Assembly (NCBI GenBank): GCA_017464565.1
Contig: JAFTZH010000029.1
Coordinates: 1 to 64,000 of the forward strand
Length of the DNA stretch: 64,000 bases
DNA from: Clostridia bacterium
GTDB taxonomy: Bacteria; Bacillota; Clostridia; Oscillospirales; CAG-272
Direction of reading: 5' to 3'
The translations under genes were made by a program, and so were the position numbers. Positions 56,410-64,000 of the stretch are shown piece after piece. The notes beneath the pieces were generated by a model. It saw only the letters and a list, made by a program, of their open reading frames with translations, was not told the origin of the DNA and ran no database searches. Position 1 is the first letter of the stretch, and every line of letters begins with the position of its first letter.

Positions 56410-56946
56410 TCAAGCGAGCTTAATTACCTTCGTATCAAGCTCAACGGGCATATCGCGGTTTCCTCTCTTAACGAGTACCGTTGCCGTTTTCATATCGTCG
56501 GAAATCGATTGAACGGTTCCTTTGTATCCCTCAAACAAGCCCTCTGTGATAGCGACCTCGTCGCCCGTCTTGAAGGAAAGCTCAACTCTCTTGTGGTCTA
56601 TATTGAGCGCCTCGACCTCTGCCTCGCTCAGCGGGGTGGGACGGGAGCCGGGACCGACGAAGCCCGTAACGCCCGTAATGCTTCTTACGGCGTGCCAGCT
56701 TTCATCGTTCATAACCATTTTTATGAGGACGTAACTTGGGAAAACCTTTACCTCAACTTCCTTTTCCACGTCGCCGTTCTTTTCTATAACGGTTTCAACG
56801 GGAATCTTGATGTCGAAAATGAGATCTCCGAGACCTCTGTTTTCAACGATTTTTTCAAGGTTTGCTTTTACCTTGTTTTCGTAACCTGAGTAGGTATGCG
56901 CCACGTACCATCTCGGTCCAACGTTCATTTCATTTATATCACTCAT
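56410..56946 (-). CDS. nusG: Transcription termination/antitermination protein NusG
   Basis: 178 residues. N-terminal NGN domain 'WYVAHTYSGYENKVKANL', 'KVFPSYVLIKMVMNDESWHAVRS' segment, then C-terminal KOW domain 'FKTGDEVAITEGLFEGYKGTV'. Couples RNA polymerase to ribosomes or Rho. Fifteen bases after secE; GGAG before the ATG. Confidence 0.98.
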   Translation of the reverse strand: MSDINEMNVGPRWYVAHTYSGYENKVKANLEKIVENRGLGDLIFDIKIPVETVIEKNGDVEKEVEVKVFPSYVLIKMVMNDESWHAVRSITGVTGFVGPGSRPTPLSEAEVEALNIDHKRVELSFKTGDEVAITEGLFEGYKGTVQSISDDMKTATVLVKRGNRDMPVELDTKVIKLA

Positions 56947-56961
56947 ACCTATTCTCCGTAA

Positions 56962-57222
56962 TTAACCGAAGAGCTTGGTGAGCGCAGCCACACCCGTTCC
57001 GAACGCATAGTCCAGAGCACCGATTATGACCGCACAGATGAGAACGACACAAAGAACGACGCCGGTATTTTTGAGAACCTGCTTCCACGATGGCCAGACG
57101 ACTTTTTTGACTTCGCTTCTGAATCCACGCCAAGCCTCTTTCAATCTGCCCTTTTTCTTTTCTTTAACAGGTTTCTTCGGCTTACTTTCGACTTCTGCGA
57201 CCTTTTTTTCCTTATCTGCCAT
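56962..57222 (-). CDS. secE: Preprotein translocase subunit SecE
   Basis: 86 residues from ATG 57222; a longer frame would need TTG. Lys-rich N-terminus of about 30 residues, the amphipathic signature 'WRGFRSEVKKVVWPSWKQVLKNT' in part, and one membrane helix 'VVLCVVLICAVIIGALDYAF'. Single-helix SecE is typical of Gram-positive bacteria. Lies between rpmG and nusG. Confidence 0.96.
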   Translation of the reverse strand: MADKEKKVAEVESKPKKPVKEKKKGRLKEAWRGFRSEVKKVVWPSWKQVLKNTGVVLCVVLICAVIIGALDYAFGTGVAALTKLFG

Positions 57223-57241
57223 ATCTTTTCTCTCTTTCAAA

Positions 57242-57403
57242 TTATTTTGACTCTTTGTGAAGAGTGTGCTTGCGGCAGAACCTGCAGTGCTTTTTCATTT
57301 CAAGTCTGTCAGGATCGTTCTTCTTGTTCTTGGTTGTGTCATAGTTTCTCTGCTTGCACTCAGTGCATACCAAAGTGATTTTGACTCTTGAATCATTAGC
57401 CAT
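57242..57403 (-). CDS. rpmG: Ribosomal protein L33
   Basis: 53 residues, ATG at 57403, TAA at 57242-57244. Reads [20 protein letters not shown] and continues [33 protein letters not shown]. The four zinc-ribbon Cys (C13, C16, C40, C43) are present, so it is the zinc-binding C+ form. GGAGG precedes the ATG. First gene of the rpmG-secE-nusG-rplK-rplA operon. Confidence 0.96.
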   Translation of the reverse strand: MANDSRVKITLVCTECKQRNYDTTKNKKNDPDRLEMKKHCRFCRKHTLHKESK

Positions 57404-57541
57404 TTTGCGGCACCTCCGTTTTTAATTTATTAGACACGAGACGTGTCCGTGTACCTCCCTCATTGAGCGGTGTGCGTTTTGTACTGAAAGTACGGCGCAA
57501 AAAACTGCACAATAAAAAAGCCCACTCGCAGAGGTATAGCC
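57404..57541 (-). promoter_or_regulatory. Leader of the rpmG-secE-nusG operon
   Basis: About 138 untranslated bases between the promoter and rpmG. It contains a palindrome GACACGAGACGTGTC (57434-57448) and, upstream on the same RNA, GTACTTTCAGTAC (57480-57492). No known riboswitch or ribosomal-protein leader is recognisable to me. Confidence 0.4.
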
Positions 57542-57570
57542 ATTATACCACGCAATCAAGGGCTTGTCAA
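57542..57570 (-). promoter_or_regulatory. Sigma-A promoter of the rpmG-rplA operon
   Basis: Perfect consensus on the minus strand: TTGACA (57565-57570), 17-base spacer, TATAAT (57542-57547). Confidence 0.85.
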
Positions 57571-57603
57571 TAGTTTTTTCTTATTTTTTGGGGAGTTTTA
57601 TGT

Positions 57604-57827
57604 GGGGGGAGTGCCTTTTTGCAAAAAGGGCCGCCCCCCCCACCCCCTCTTCAAAAAACTTTAAACGTATTGGATTTAATTTTAATTTTAATTTTTTGTC
57701 TCGTTTCCTACGGAAACCGAATTAAGCTCCCCGTAGGAAGCAAGACAAAAAGCCAAGATTAAACCCAATACGTTTAAAGTTTTTGAAGAGGGGTTAGGGG
57801 AGAAACTTTTGCAAAAGTTTCTCCCCT
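57604..57827. repeat. Composite inverted-repeat element, copy G (full)
   Basis: Left hairpin from 57604 is imperfect (GGGGGGAGTGCC against GGGCCGCCCCCC). The inner arms are the best preserved of all copies: CCCCTCTTCAAAAAACTTT with AAACGTATTGG, down to TCGTTTCCTACGG, are answered by CCGTAGGAAGCAAGAC up to CCAATACGTTTAAAG and TTTTTGAAGAGGGG. Right hairpin 57796-57827 (AGGGGAGAAAC / GTTTCTCCCCT). Lies between the ROK kinase stop and the rpmG promoter, both on the minus strand. Confidence 0.82.
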
Positions 57828-57848
57828 ATATATTACTACATTCGTTCT

Positions 57849-58793
57849 TTACAGCGCCGCGGCGCCGATAATACCCGCGTCGTTTCCAAGCTCGGCGATT
57901 CTTATTTCGGTAAGTTCGTCGAGAAAACCGTGTCCGTACTGCTCGCTTCTTATGAGAGGCATAAGAGCGTCTATGAGAGACTGACCCTCGTTCGATACTC
58001 CTCCGCCGAGGGAAATTACCTCGGGCTGAAATATATTGACTATATTCGTGAGTCCGGCGGCGAGATAGGAGACGTATCTGTCGTATACTTCTTTACCAGC
58101 CTCGTCCCCCGTACGCATAGCGTCGCAGGCGGTGCGTCCGTTTATCTTAGGAGCGTCCAGCATAACGGTGCTGAGACCTTTTTGGCGGTATTCCTCTATC
58201 TTTTCCTTAGTCATACGGATAAGAGCGGTAGCGGAGGAATACGCCTCCCAACAGCCTCGTCTTCCGCAGGAGCAGGGAACTCCTCCGTGCTCTATTACGA
58301 TATGTCCAAGCTCGGCGCCCGCGCAGTTAAAACCGGAATATATTTTTCCGTCTATTATGATTCCGCCGCCGACACCCGTGCCAAGAGTTATCATAACGCT
58401 GTTGAGCGTACCCTTTGCCGCACCCGCGACCGCTTCTCCGAGCGCCGCCGCGTTTGCGTCGTTTTCTACCTTTATATTATTAACTCCCGTTTTCTCTTTG
58501 AGCGATGATGCAATATCAAAATTTTTGAAGGGGAGATTGCAGGAATACTGCACTATTCCCGTATTGTGATTTGCGATACCCGGTGAGGCAATGCCTATCG
58601 TCTCAACGTCGGATAAGCTTATGCCCTTGTCGGCGCAAACCTCAAAGCATAGCTTCGCGATATCGGCAACTATGGCTTCCGCTTCTCTCTGCGCCATAGT
58701 GGGAAGGCTTTTTTTGACGGCTATTCTGTGTTCGCCGTCTACCAAACCTACCGCGATATTTGTTCCGCCCAGGTCAACTCCTATTTTATACAT
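57849..58793 (-). CDS. ROK-family sugar kinase (glucokinase type)
   Basis: 314 residues. N-terminal ATP loop 'GVDLGGTNIAVGLVD', catalytic Asp in 'VENDANAAALGEA', 'TLGTGVGGGIIIDGKIYSG', and the ROK zinc site 'GHIVIEH' with 'CSCGRRGCWEAYSS'. Kinase, not a regulator, since no helix-turn-helix precedes the domain. Glucokinase is the most likely role; N-acetylmannosamine or other hexose kinase is possible. Own promoter; downstream is element G. Confidence 0.9.
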   Translation of the reverse strand: MYKIGVDLGGTNIAVGLVDGEHRIAVKKSLPTMAQREAEAIVADIAKLCFEVCADKGISLSDVETIGIASPGIANHNTGIVQYSCNLPFKNFDIASSLKEKTGVNNIKVENDANAAALGEAVAGAAKGTLNSVMITLGTGVGGGIIIDGKIYSGFNCAGAELGHIVIEHGGVPCSCGRRGCWEAYSSATALIRMTKEKIEEYRQKGLSTVMLDAPKINGRTACDAMRTGDEAGKEVYDRYVSYLAAGLTNIVNIFQPEVISLGGGVSNEGQSLIDALMPLIRSEQYGHGFLDELTEIRIAELGNDAGIIGAAAL

Positions 58794-58833
58794 TCAAATC
58801 TACTCCTTGTTAAAAGACTTTAAAACTATACAT

Positions 58834-58862
58834 ATTATAAATATCCGACCGCGTAAAGTCAA
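58834..58862 (-). promoter_or_regulatory. Sigma-A promoter of the ROK kinase gene
   Basis: Minus strand TTGACT (58857-58862), 17-base spacer, TATAAT (58834-58839), about 40 bases before the ATG, with AAGGAG in between. Confidence 0.75.
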
Positions 58863-58892
58863 GTATATTATACGGAATATTTTCGGTTTTTA

Positions 58893-59642
58893 TTATTCGT
58901 TTTCAAAAAGAGCAGACGGAGTATAATTTATCCCCGCTCTCTCGGCTTGACGCAGCTGCATATTTCTGGGAATAGAGTATATACGCCCGTCTTTCTTGAA
59001 ATTCGCGCCCGTCTGTCTGAAGCGGAAGCTTACGCCGTAGCGGACGCACTGATCCCTCGTCCATAATATCCAATCAAAATCACACAGCCGCGCGCCCGCT
59101 CCCGATTCTCCGCCGCAGCTTACGCTCTCTATTTCTTTTCCGTATACTGAAAGATAGCGCTCGATATTGATACCTTCAAGCATAGGCTCGTGGATTATGG
59201 ATTTGTGCTTTATCGGAAGCTCGAGATATACGGGAAGTCTCTCGTCCGCCGTTTTCTGATTCTCGCAGGTACAGCAGATATATACGTTGCCGCAGCCGTC
59301 CCCCCAATCGTCGGGCAGGGATTCGTAAAAGCGTTCGGGACGCTTGGTTACTATGAAGAAATTCAAATCCTTCCGCTCTCTTATCATTCGCCACGCGTCA
59401 GTCCGCCACGCGTCGGCGGCGGGGTGGAAAAAATCCGAGGTGAAGCAGGTATATACGAAATCTCCGTCGTCCTGCAGAAGATAGCTTCCGTCCCGCTTGC
59501 GTCGGAGGGGAAGGTCAAATGACGAGGTTTTTTCGAGCAGGGACGAGTCTTTTCCAAACTCCGAGTCCCGCCGATATACGTAGCAATTCTGACAGCCCGC
59601 GCTTATTTTGGTGCAGCCGTGCCACAGATTCCAGCTTGCCAT
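58893..59642 (-). CDS. DUF5131 (phage Gp37/Gp68-like) protein
   Basis: 249 residues from ATG 59642, right after AGGAGGGG; the longer frame is not needed. 'WNLWHGCTKISAGCQNCYVYRRD' carries the conserved Cys of the family, 'FVYTCFTSDFFHPAADAWR', 'FFIVTKRPERF', 'HEPMLEGINIERYL' and 'CGGESGAGARLCDFDW' are its later motifs. The domain is related to radical-SAM-like folds, function unknown. It is the last gene of a housekeeping-type minus operon, so it is not evidence of a prophage. Confidence 0.82.
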   Translation of the reverse strand: MASWNLWHGCTKISAGCQNCYVYRRDSEFGKDSSLLEKTSSFDLPLRRKRDGSYLLQDDGDFVYTCFTSDFFHPAADAWRTDAWRMIRERKDLNFFIVTKRPERFYESLPDDWGDGCGNVYICCTCENQKTADERLPVYLELPIKHKSIIHEPMLEGINIERYLSVYGKEIESVSCGGESGAGARLCDFDWILWTRDQCVRYGVSFRFRQTGANFKKDGRIYSIPRNMQLRQAERAGINYTPSALFENE

Positions 59643-59679
59643 AGCTTCCCCTCCTTTCTCGGCTATGCTGATAATATTA

Positions 59680-60120
59680 TCACGGGGCGTCAAGCTCCAT
59701 AGCGACGTGAAGCACACCCTCCTCTAAAAAATCGTCCGATACCGGCTTGAAGCCGAAGAGAGCGTAAAAGCTCTCGGCGTGCTTTTGGGCGTGTACCGAT
59801 ATTTTTTGACAACCCAGCCTGTTTTTTATTTCGGGAATAGCTAATCTCATAAGCTTCGTGCCGTGTCCCTCTCCGTGCGTTACCGACAGCACTCTGCCTA
59901 TCTTTACCGTCCCCGTTTTTTCGTCCTCGACGAAGGCGCGCAGATAGGCAATTATATTTCCGCCGTCCTCCAAAAAGCAATGAAGGCTTTGGTAATCCAT
60001 ACCGTCGGGGTCAACGCAAATGATTTTCTGCTCTACCGTGAAAATAAGGCATCTCGCCTTGAGAATTTCGTAAAGCTCACGCGTCGTAAGCTCGTCAAAG
60101 GTTTTTGCTTCAAATTCCAA
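59680..60120 (-). CDS. ElaA-like GNAT acetyltransferase
   Basis: 146 residues from TTG 60120, chosen because GAGGAG lies 7 bases upstream and the resulting start 'MEFEAKTFDELTTRELYEILKARC' matches the ElaA family. 'EQKIICVDPDGMDYQSLHCFL', 'IGRVLSVTHGEGHGTKLMRLAI' and 'FYALFGFKPVSDDFLEEGVLHVAME' follow the GNAT order, with the acetyl-CoA loop at GEGHGTKL. Substrate unknown. Twenty-two bases after the hydrolase gene. Confidence 0.85.
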   Translation of the reverse strand: MEFEAKTFDELTTRELYEILKARCLIFTVEQKIICVDPDGMDYQSLHCFLEDGGNIIAYLRAFVEDEKTGTVKIGRVLSVTHGEGHGTKLMRLAIPEIKNRLGCQKISVHAQKHAESFYALFGFKPVSDDFLEEGVLHVAMELDAP

Positions 60121-60142
60121 AATTTTTCTCCTCGTTGTTTTT

Positions 60143-60856
60143 TTAGTCAAGTGCGTCAAGTATAGCCCTGCGGAACTGAACGCTCGCTTCTGCCGAGAGG
60201 TTGCAATGGCTGCGGAAGGGCACCTTTATGAGCTTGATATCGTGCGAGTCCTTCATAGCCTCGACGAACGCCTCCGAGTGCATATGTATATTTACCGCTT
60301 TGTCGCCCTCGCAGTGGAATATAGTGTAGGGAATGTCAGGCATTTTATCGACGAGATGCAGGGGAGAGTGAGCCGCGAGCGCCTCTTCCATAGTGCCGTC
60401 AAAATTTGCGTAAGCGCTGTAAAGCGTGCGGGGAAGATCGGGTCGCTCGTGAAAATGTTTTACGTTGTCGCATACGGGGCAGTTGGCAACGCACGCGGCG
60501 GGCGTTCTCTTTGAGTATACGCAGTATACGAGAGAGGAAAGACCGCCCATACTGTTACCCGTAGATACTATTTTGACCGAGTCCCCGAGAGAATATTTCT
60601 CGCAGAGAACGTCTATTATCTCGTCGGTATAGCTTACCGCCTGCTCGTTCATCCAGCACCAAGGGTTGTTATAAGGTATAACGTAGAGTACGTTTTTGTC
60701 GGCGTATTCAAATGCGTCGTTGGGGTCGTCGTTATTTATCGTCAGGCGGTTAAGACCCGTGAACTCGATAACGATACCGCGAATCTCTCCTTTTATCAAT
60801 TTGTCGTTTGAGTAAGTAAAACTGCGCAGGTTTTCGTAGTTGATGATTTTTTCCAT
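60143..60856 (-). CDS. Alpha/beta hydrolase, cytosolic
   Basis: 237 residues. Nucleophile Ser in 'STGNSMGGLSSL', acid Asp in 'FHCEGDKAVNIHMH', His in 'FRSHCNLS'. 'YVIPYNNPWCWMNEQAV' near residue 60-75 may form the lid or acyl pocket. No signal peptide. AAAGGAG before the ATG. Part of the seven-gene operon between the small membrane-protein gene and the GNAT gene. Substrate unknown. Confidence 0.8.
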   Translation of the reverse strand: MEKIINYENLRSFTYSNDKLIKGEIRGIVIEFTGLNRLTINNDDPNDAFEYADKNVLYVIPYNNPWCWMNEQAVSYTDEIIDVLCEKYSLGDSVKIVSTGNSMGGLSSLVYCVYSKRTPAACVANCPVCDNVKHFHERPDLPRTLYSAYANFDGTMEEALAAHSPLHLVDKMPDIPYTIFHCEGDKAVNIHMHSEAFVEAMKDSHDIKLIKVPFRSHCNLSAEASVQFRRAILDALD

Positions 60857-60881
60857 TTGATTTCTCCTTTAAGTTTTATAC

Positions 60882-61316
60882 TTATATTTTTTCGCAGTGC
60901 ATACGGTCTGCCATAAAACGATGAAGGCACTCTTCGGCGACGGCTTTTTCTTTTCTTACGCGAAAGGGGAAACTGAAAAAGGCGTATACGTAGGAGCAGA
61001 TGAACAGTGGTGCGAGAGAGAGATACATGAGAGGCATGAATATAATCATTTTAAAAGGAAGTTTTTCTTTATATTTATACTTTCTTTTGACGAGCTCTCC
61101 AAATATGACCGAGCCGCCGAGGCTGTTCTTCGTTACCGTTGCCGAATAGAAGAAGTTTCCTCTTGTTTTGGCGGAGGCTACGAACACCTCAAAGCCATTT
61201 TCAGTCGTCGTAAGCTTTTTGTTCAGGGATGCGGATTCGCGTATGACTTTTGCGATAAAATCGTCGGGAGCGAGGCCGCTGACGAAAGTAAAGCTCTCAT
61301 TTTTAATTTTGCTCAT
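60882..61316 (-). CDS. Small membrane protein of unknown function
   Basis: 144 residues. A cytosolic N-terminal half of about 85 residues ('FTFVSGLAPDDFIAKVIRESA', 'FFYSATVTKNSLGGSVIFGEL') precedes one or two hydrophobic segments ('MIIFMPLMYLSLAPLFICSYVYAFF') and a basic tail. Its ATG overlaps the rlmD stop by four bases. No family recognised. Confidence 0.72.
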   Translation of the reverse strand: MSKIKNESFTFVSGLAPDDFIAKVIRESASLNKKLTTTENGFEVFVASAKTRGNFFYSATVTKNSLGGSVIFGELVKRKYKYKEKLPFKMIIFMPLMYLSLAPLFICSYVYAFFSFPFRVRKEKAVAEECLHRFMADRMHCEKI

Positions 61317-62743
61317 TGCGGTTTTCTTTCTTTGGAAGGTATATTTTTAAAATTCAGTTTCATTTGAATTTGAGTTTTGAGTAGGAGACAAACGACAGAC
61401 TCGACGTGCCCTGTCCTCGGAAACATATCCACGGGCTGAACGGCGCCTATGGCGTAACCAAGCTCTTTGAAGCAGACGCAGTCGCGGGCGAGGGTGTCGG
61501 GGTCGCAGGAAACGTATACTATCTTCGGAACGCCAAGCTCCGCGAGACATTCGGCAAGCTCACGCGTGCTTCCTTTGCGCGGAGGGTCGATAACCACGAC
61601 GTCGGGACGCTCTCCGCCCGCGGCGAAAAGAATCTCGTCCCTGCTTCCCGCGTCGGCACAGAAAAATTCGGCGTTGGTAATTCCATTGCTTTTCGCGTTC
61701 TCACGCGCGCATTCGACGGCAGAGCTTACTATCTCAATACCGCACAGCTTTCTGACCTTTTTTGCCATCGACAGACCGATAGTTCCCGTTCCGCAGTAAA
61801 GGTCCATAAGTATTTCGTCTCCCTCAAGCTTTGCCGCGTCGGCGGCGAGCGAGTAGAGAAGCTCCGCTCCGTCCCGATTCACCTGATAAAAGGCATCGGG
61901 AGCTATCTTAAAGCGCATTCCGCAGAGTACGTCCTCGATATAATTTTTTCCATAGAGCAAAACGAAGGTGTCTCCGAGAACTACGTTGGTATTTTTCTCG
62001 TTTACGGAAAGACAGATTCCCGTTACGGCGGGGAAGCGCCGCCTTATCTCTTTTACGAATTTATCGGAGCGGGGAACGGTCTCGCCGTTTACGACGAGAC
62101 ATAGCATTATTTCTCCCGTCGCGTCTCCCGCGCGAAGATATATATGGCGCAAAAGCCCGTTTCCTTTTTCCTCGTCGTAAACGGTCCAGCCGTTATCGTC
62201 GGCAAAGCCGCATACGAAGCTTACGATATCCGCAAAAGCGGGGTTTTGAATGGCACAGCTGTCAGCGGGTATTACGTTGTGTGATTTCGCGGCGAAAAAA
62301 CCCGCTTTTACGCCGTTTTTAGTCATAGCAACGGGGAAAACTCCCTTGTTTCGATAGCCGCGTATCTTGCCCGCCGAGCGCACGTCAAGCACGCGCACCT
62401 CGGGAAGACCAACCTTGACGAATGCGTTTTTTACGTAATCGCGCTTTATATCCAGCTCGTGTTCGTAGGTTATATGGCGGTATATACATCCGCCGCAGGC
62501 AAGAGGAGCGTCGCAAAAGCTTTCGGCGCTTCTGTGGGGTGAAGGGGATATTATTTTGCAGAGCCTTGCCGCGAGGAAGCTTTTGTTTACCTTTATTATT
62601 TCCGCCTCAACCGAATCTCCGCTCACTGCCCCCTTGACGAAAACCACTCGTCCGTCAGGCGCTCTTCCGACGCCGCAGCCGAGATTGTTGAGGTCGGTGA
62701 TATCGAGCGTCAGACGGTCTCCTTTGTTAAGCCGATTTTCCAT
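61313..62743 (-). CDS. 23S rRNA (uracil-5-)-methyltransferase, RlmD/RumA family
   Basis: 476 residues. N-terminal TRAM domain ('GDRLTLDITDLNNLGCGVGR'), [4Fe-4S] Cys in 'CDAPLACGGCIYRH', and a C-terminal SAM-dependent domain: 'MDLYCGTGTIGLSMA', 'VVVIDPPRKG' and catalytic Cys in 'VYVSCDPDTLARD'. Methylates C5 of a 23S rRNA uridine (1939 in the E. coli scheme for RlmD; RlmCD paralogues in Bacillota can modify 747 as well). Start overlaps the phosphoesterase stop by one base. Confidence 0.93.
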   Translation of the reverse strand: MENRLNKGDRLTLDITDLNNLGCGVGRAPDGRVVFVKGAVSGDSVEAEIIKVNKSFLAARLCKIISPSPHRSAESFCDAPLACGGCIYRHITYEHELDIKRDYVKNAFVKVGLPEVRVLDVRSAGKIRGYRNKGVFPVAMTKNGVKAGFFAAKSHNVIPADSCAIQNPAFADIVSFVCGFADDNGWTVYDEEKGNGLLRHIYLRAGDATGEIMLCLVVNGETVPRSDKFVKEIRRRFPAVTGICLSVNEKNTNVVLGDTFVLLYGKNYIEDVLCGMRFKIAPDAFYQVNRDGAELLYSLAADAAKLEGDEILMDLYCGTGTIGLSMAKKVRKLCGIEIVSSAVECARENAKSNGITNAEFFCADAGSRDEILFAAGGERPDVVVIDPPRKGSTRELAECLAELGVPKIVYVSCDPDTLARDCVCFKELGYAIGAVQPVDMFPRTGHVESVVCLLLKTQIQMKLNFKNIPSKERKPQ

Positions 62744-63423
62744 CAGACGTAAAACTCCTCGCCGTCCTCAAGGCGCAGACAGCCGAGAGAGCTTCCGTAA
62801 GCCGCCCCGCAGTCTATATGGATAGAATACTCCCCGTACACGATACGTCCGTTTCCTCCAAGCTCGGAGGTTGGAACGTGTCCCGCGATGACCGTTACTC
62901 CGTCAAAATATTTCTCGTCGGTGCCTATGGGAGAGGATATAAAATCCTCGGGCATATATTCGTCGAGCGATACGGCAGGGTCGAAATCGGCTATGCCCGC
63001 GTGTACGAGCAGATAGCGTTTGCCCGCAACCTCAAGCTCCTCGTAAAGTGCCATATCCGAGAGATAATCGAGCACTCCCTCCCTCATATCGGCGTCAAGT
63101 GCCTTAAAACCTTCAATAGTGTTTTTTCCGCCGTCGTTCATCCATTCCGCCATACGCGCGAGATTTGCGCCGTCGGGCGATTCGCCGGCGAGTATTTTGT
63201 CAAGCTCGGTGAGCATTTCAAGCGCCGCGTAATCGCGTTCTCCGAGAATGGGGAGAACGTTATATCTCATACTCAAATCACAGATAAGACCTATGGGGTC
63301 CTCTCCGTAATCGACGATATCACCGAGAACGTACATAACGTCGTTGTCGGTGAAATTTATTTTTTGGGTAAGCTCCTTGAATTTTTCGTAATTTCCGTGT
63401 ATATCGGATATAACGTAAGTCAT
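62743..63423 (-). CDS. Calcineurin-like metallophosphoesterase
   Basis: 226 residues. Metal motifs 'ISDIHGNYEKF' and 'VLGDIVDYGEDP' are intact; the third, normally GNHD/E, reads GERD (residues 61-64), replacing the metal-ligand Asn and the acid His. Later 'LLVHAGI' and 'VIAGHVPTSEL' are present and the end 'IHIDCGAAYGSSLGCLRLEDG' is typical of PrpE-like serine/threonine phosphatases and ApaH relatives. Substrate unknown; activity may be altered by the GERD change. Confidence 0.85.
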   Translation of the reverse strand: MTYVISDIHGNYEKFKELTQKINFTDNDVMYVLGDIVDYGEDPIGLICDLSMRYNVLPILGERDYAALEMLTELDKILAGESPDGANLARMAEWMNDGGKNTIEGFKALDADMREGVLDYLSDMALYEELEVAGKRYLLVHAGIADFDPAVSLDEYMPEDFISSPIGTDEKYFDGVTVIAGHVPTSELGGNGRIVYGEYSIHIDCGAAYGSSLGCLRLEDGEEFYV

Positions 63424-63441
63424 ATTTATTTTCCTCCGAAA

Positions 63442-64000
63442 TTATATCAATTTTATGCGGTTGCTGAAAAAGGGAACGCACTCTATATTGCGGTCTGCGC
63501 GCTTTACGAGCGATGCGAGAAAATCGCATACGGGAAATTCGGTGTAGAAATGTCCCGCTTCGATAAGGTTTATTTTGTTTTCGGGGGCATCGGTCATAGC
63601 GTGATATCCGAGCCTTCCGCTCACGTAGGTGTCGGCTCCCGCCGCTCTCGCGGCGTCAATATCGTCTCCGCCCTCGCCTCCGAGAAGAGCCACGGTGTAA
63701 ACGTCCCGTCCCGCGTCCGCGAGAAGGACCGCGGGCGCTCCGAGAGCTTTTTTGACAAGCTCGGCAAAGACCTCAGGCTTCATAGGAAGCTCAAGCGTTC
63801 CCACTCTTCCGATAGCTTCGCCGCCGACCCCGAAGGGAACGGTGTTGTGAAGTCCGAGCTTTGAGGCGAGAACGTCGTTCACTCCTCCCGCAAGCGCGTC
63901 AAGACGGGTGTGGAAGGACATTGCGGCAATACCGCTTCGTATCAGCTCTATCGCTTTCGCGGGCACGCACTCGGACGGCGTTATGGATTTTATGCCTTTA
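63442..64000 (-). CDS. NIF3-like GTP cyclohydrolase-I-type protein (N-terminus cut by window edge)
   Basis: The frame is open to base 64000 and about 186 residues are visible. 'KGIKSITPSECVPAKAIELIRSGIAAMSFHTRLDALAGGVND' (spread over several strands) is the NIF3/YqfO metal-binding region, with the conserved His-Thr and Asp; 'LLGGEGGDDIDAARAAGADTYVSGRLGYHAM' and 'EAGHFYTEF' complete the fold near the C-terminus. Di-metal protein of uncertain function; the label GTP cyclohydrolase is a family name. First visible gene of the minus operon, 18 bases before the phosphoesterase gene. Confidence 0.87.
   Translation of the reverse strand, partial: KGIKSITPSECVPAKAIELIRSGIAAMSFHTRLDALAGGVNDVLASKLGLHNTVPFGVGGEAIGRVGTLELPMKPEVFAELVKKALGAPAVLLADAGRDVYTVALLGGEGGDDIDAARAAGADTYVSGRLGYHAMTDAPENKINLIEAGHFYTEFPVCDFLASLVKRADRNIECVPFFSNRIKLI

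Noticed and set aside
58893-59642. DUF5131 gene as a sign of prophage
   Set aside because: It is embedded in a chromosomal housekeeping operon with no other phage genes nearby.
62818-63864. Long plus-strand open frame of 348 codons
   Set aside because: It is the antisense shadow of the metallophosphoesterase and NIF3-like genes; the translation has no family motif and no ribosome site.

Overview
The window looks like a chromosomal segment of an anaerobic, Gram-positive gut-type Clostridia (Bacillota). The evidence is the redox repressor Rex, LuxS with MtnN, the recA-recX pair, the rpmG-secE-nusG-rplK-rplA operon, many near-consensus sigma-A promoters with 17-bp spacers, strong GGAGG ribosome sites, and lipoproteins with Thr/Ser/Glu-rich linkers. 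I see no tRNA, rRNA, CRISPR array, transposase or integrase gene.

Layout. 1-3.2 kb (minus): a housekeeping operon of dCMP deaminase, a lipoprotein, rimI, tsaD and rex. 3.4-4.5 kb: prfB with a tiny leader ORF. 4.6-8.0 kb (minus): luxS, mtnN, a DUF2156 protein and a secreted esterase. 8.1-13 kb: an SGNH hydrolase and a 1156-residue surface protein. 13.3-18.8 kb: a four-gene sugar-biosynthesis-like cassette (RfbH-type PLP/[2Fe-2S] dehydrase, DRE-TIM aldolase fused to a second domain, HAD phosphatase, acetolactate-synthase-like ThDP enzyme). 19-22.7 kb: recA, recX, an internally deleted wecB remnant and a phosphohexomutase. 22.8-28.3 kb: two nucleoside hydrolases flanking a two-component system with two membrane proteins.

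28.6-54.8 kb is an accessory carbohydrate island: two orphan solute-binding lipoproteins, a sialidase-like protein, AraC regulators, a KDR-type aldolase with AraD, a putative six-hairpin glycosidase, four right-handed beta-helix proteins (two of them a tandem paralogous pair), secreted proteins sharing a 32-residue 'GGC' C-terminal signal, a 42-residue peptide gene, a GH2 beta-galactosidase and an NahK-like N-acetylhexosamine 1-kinase. The gene set suggests foraging on galactose-, hexosamine- and perhaps sialic-acid-containing glycans plus arabinose/rhamnose-type sugars, with import relying on permeases encoded elsewhere. 55-64 kb returns to housekeeping: ribosomal and transcription genes, an ROK kinase, and a seven-gene minus operon (NIF3-like, metallophosphoesterase, rlmD, membrane protein, alpha/beta hydrolase, GNAT, DUF5131).

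The most unusual non-coding signal is a dispersed family of composite inverted repeats (seven copies or partial copies). Each full copy is a long imperfect palindrome of roughly 220-280 bp ending in GGGGAG...CTCCCC hairpins whose inner bases change in compensating pairs. Five of the six convergent gene junctions carry one. One copy is associated with an additional 178-bp cruciform bounded by a perfect 30-bp inverted repeat.
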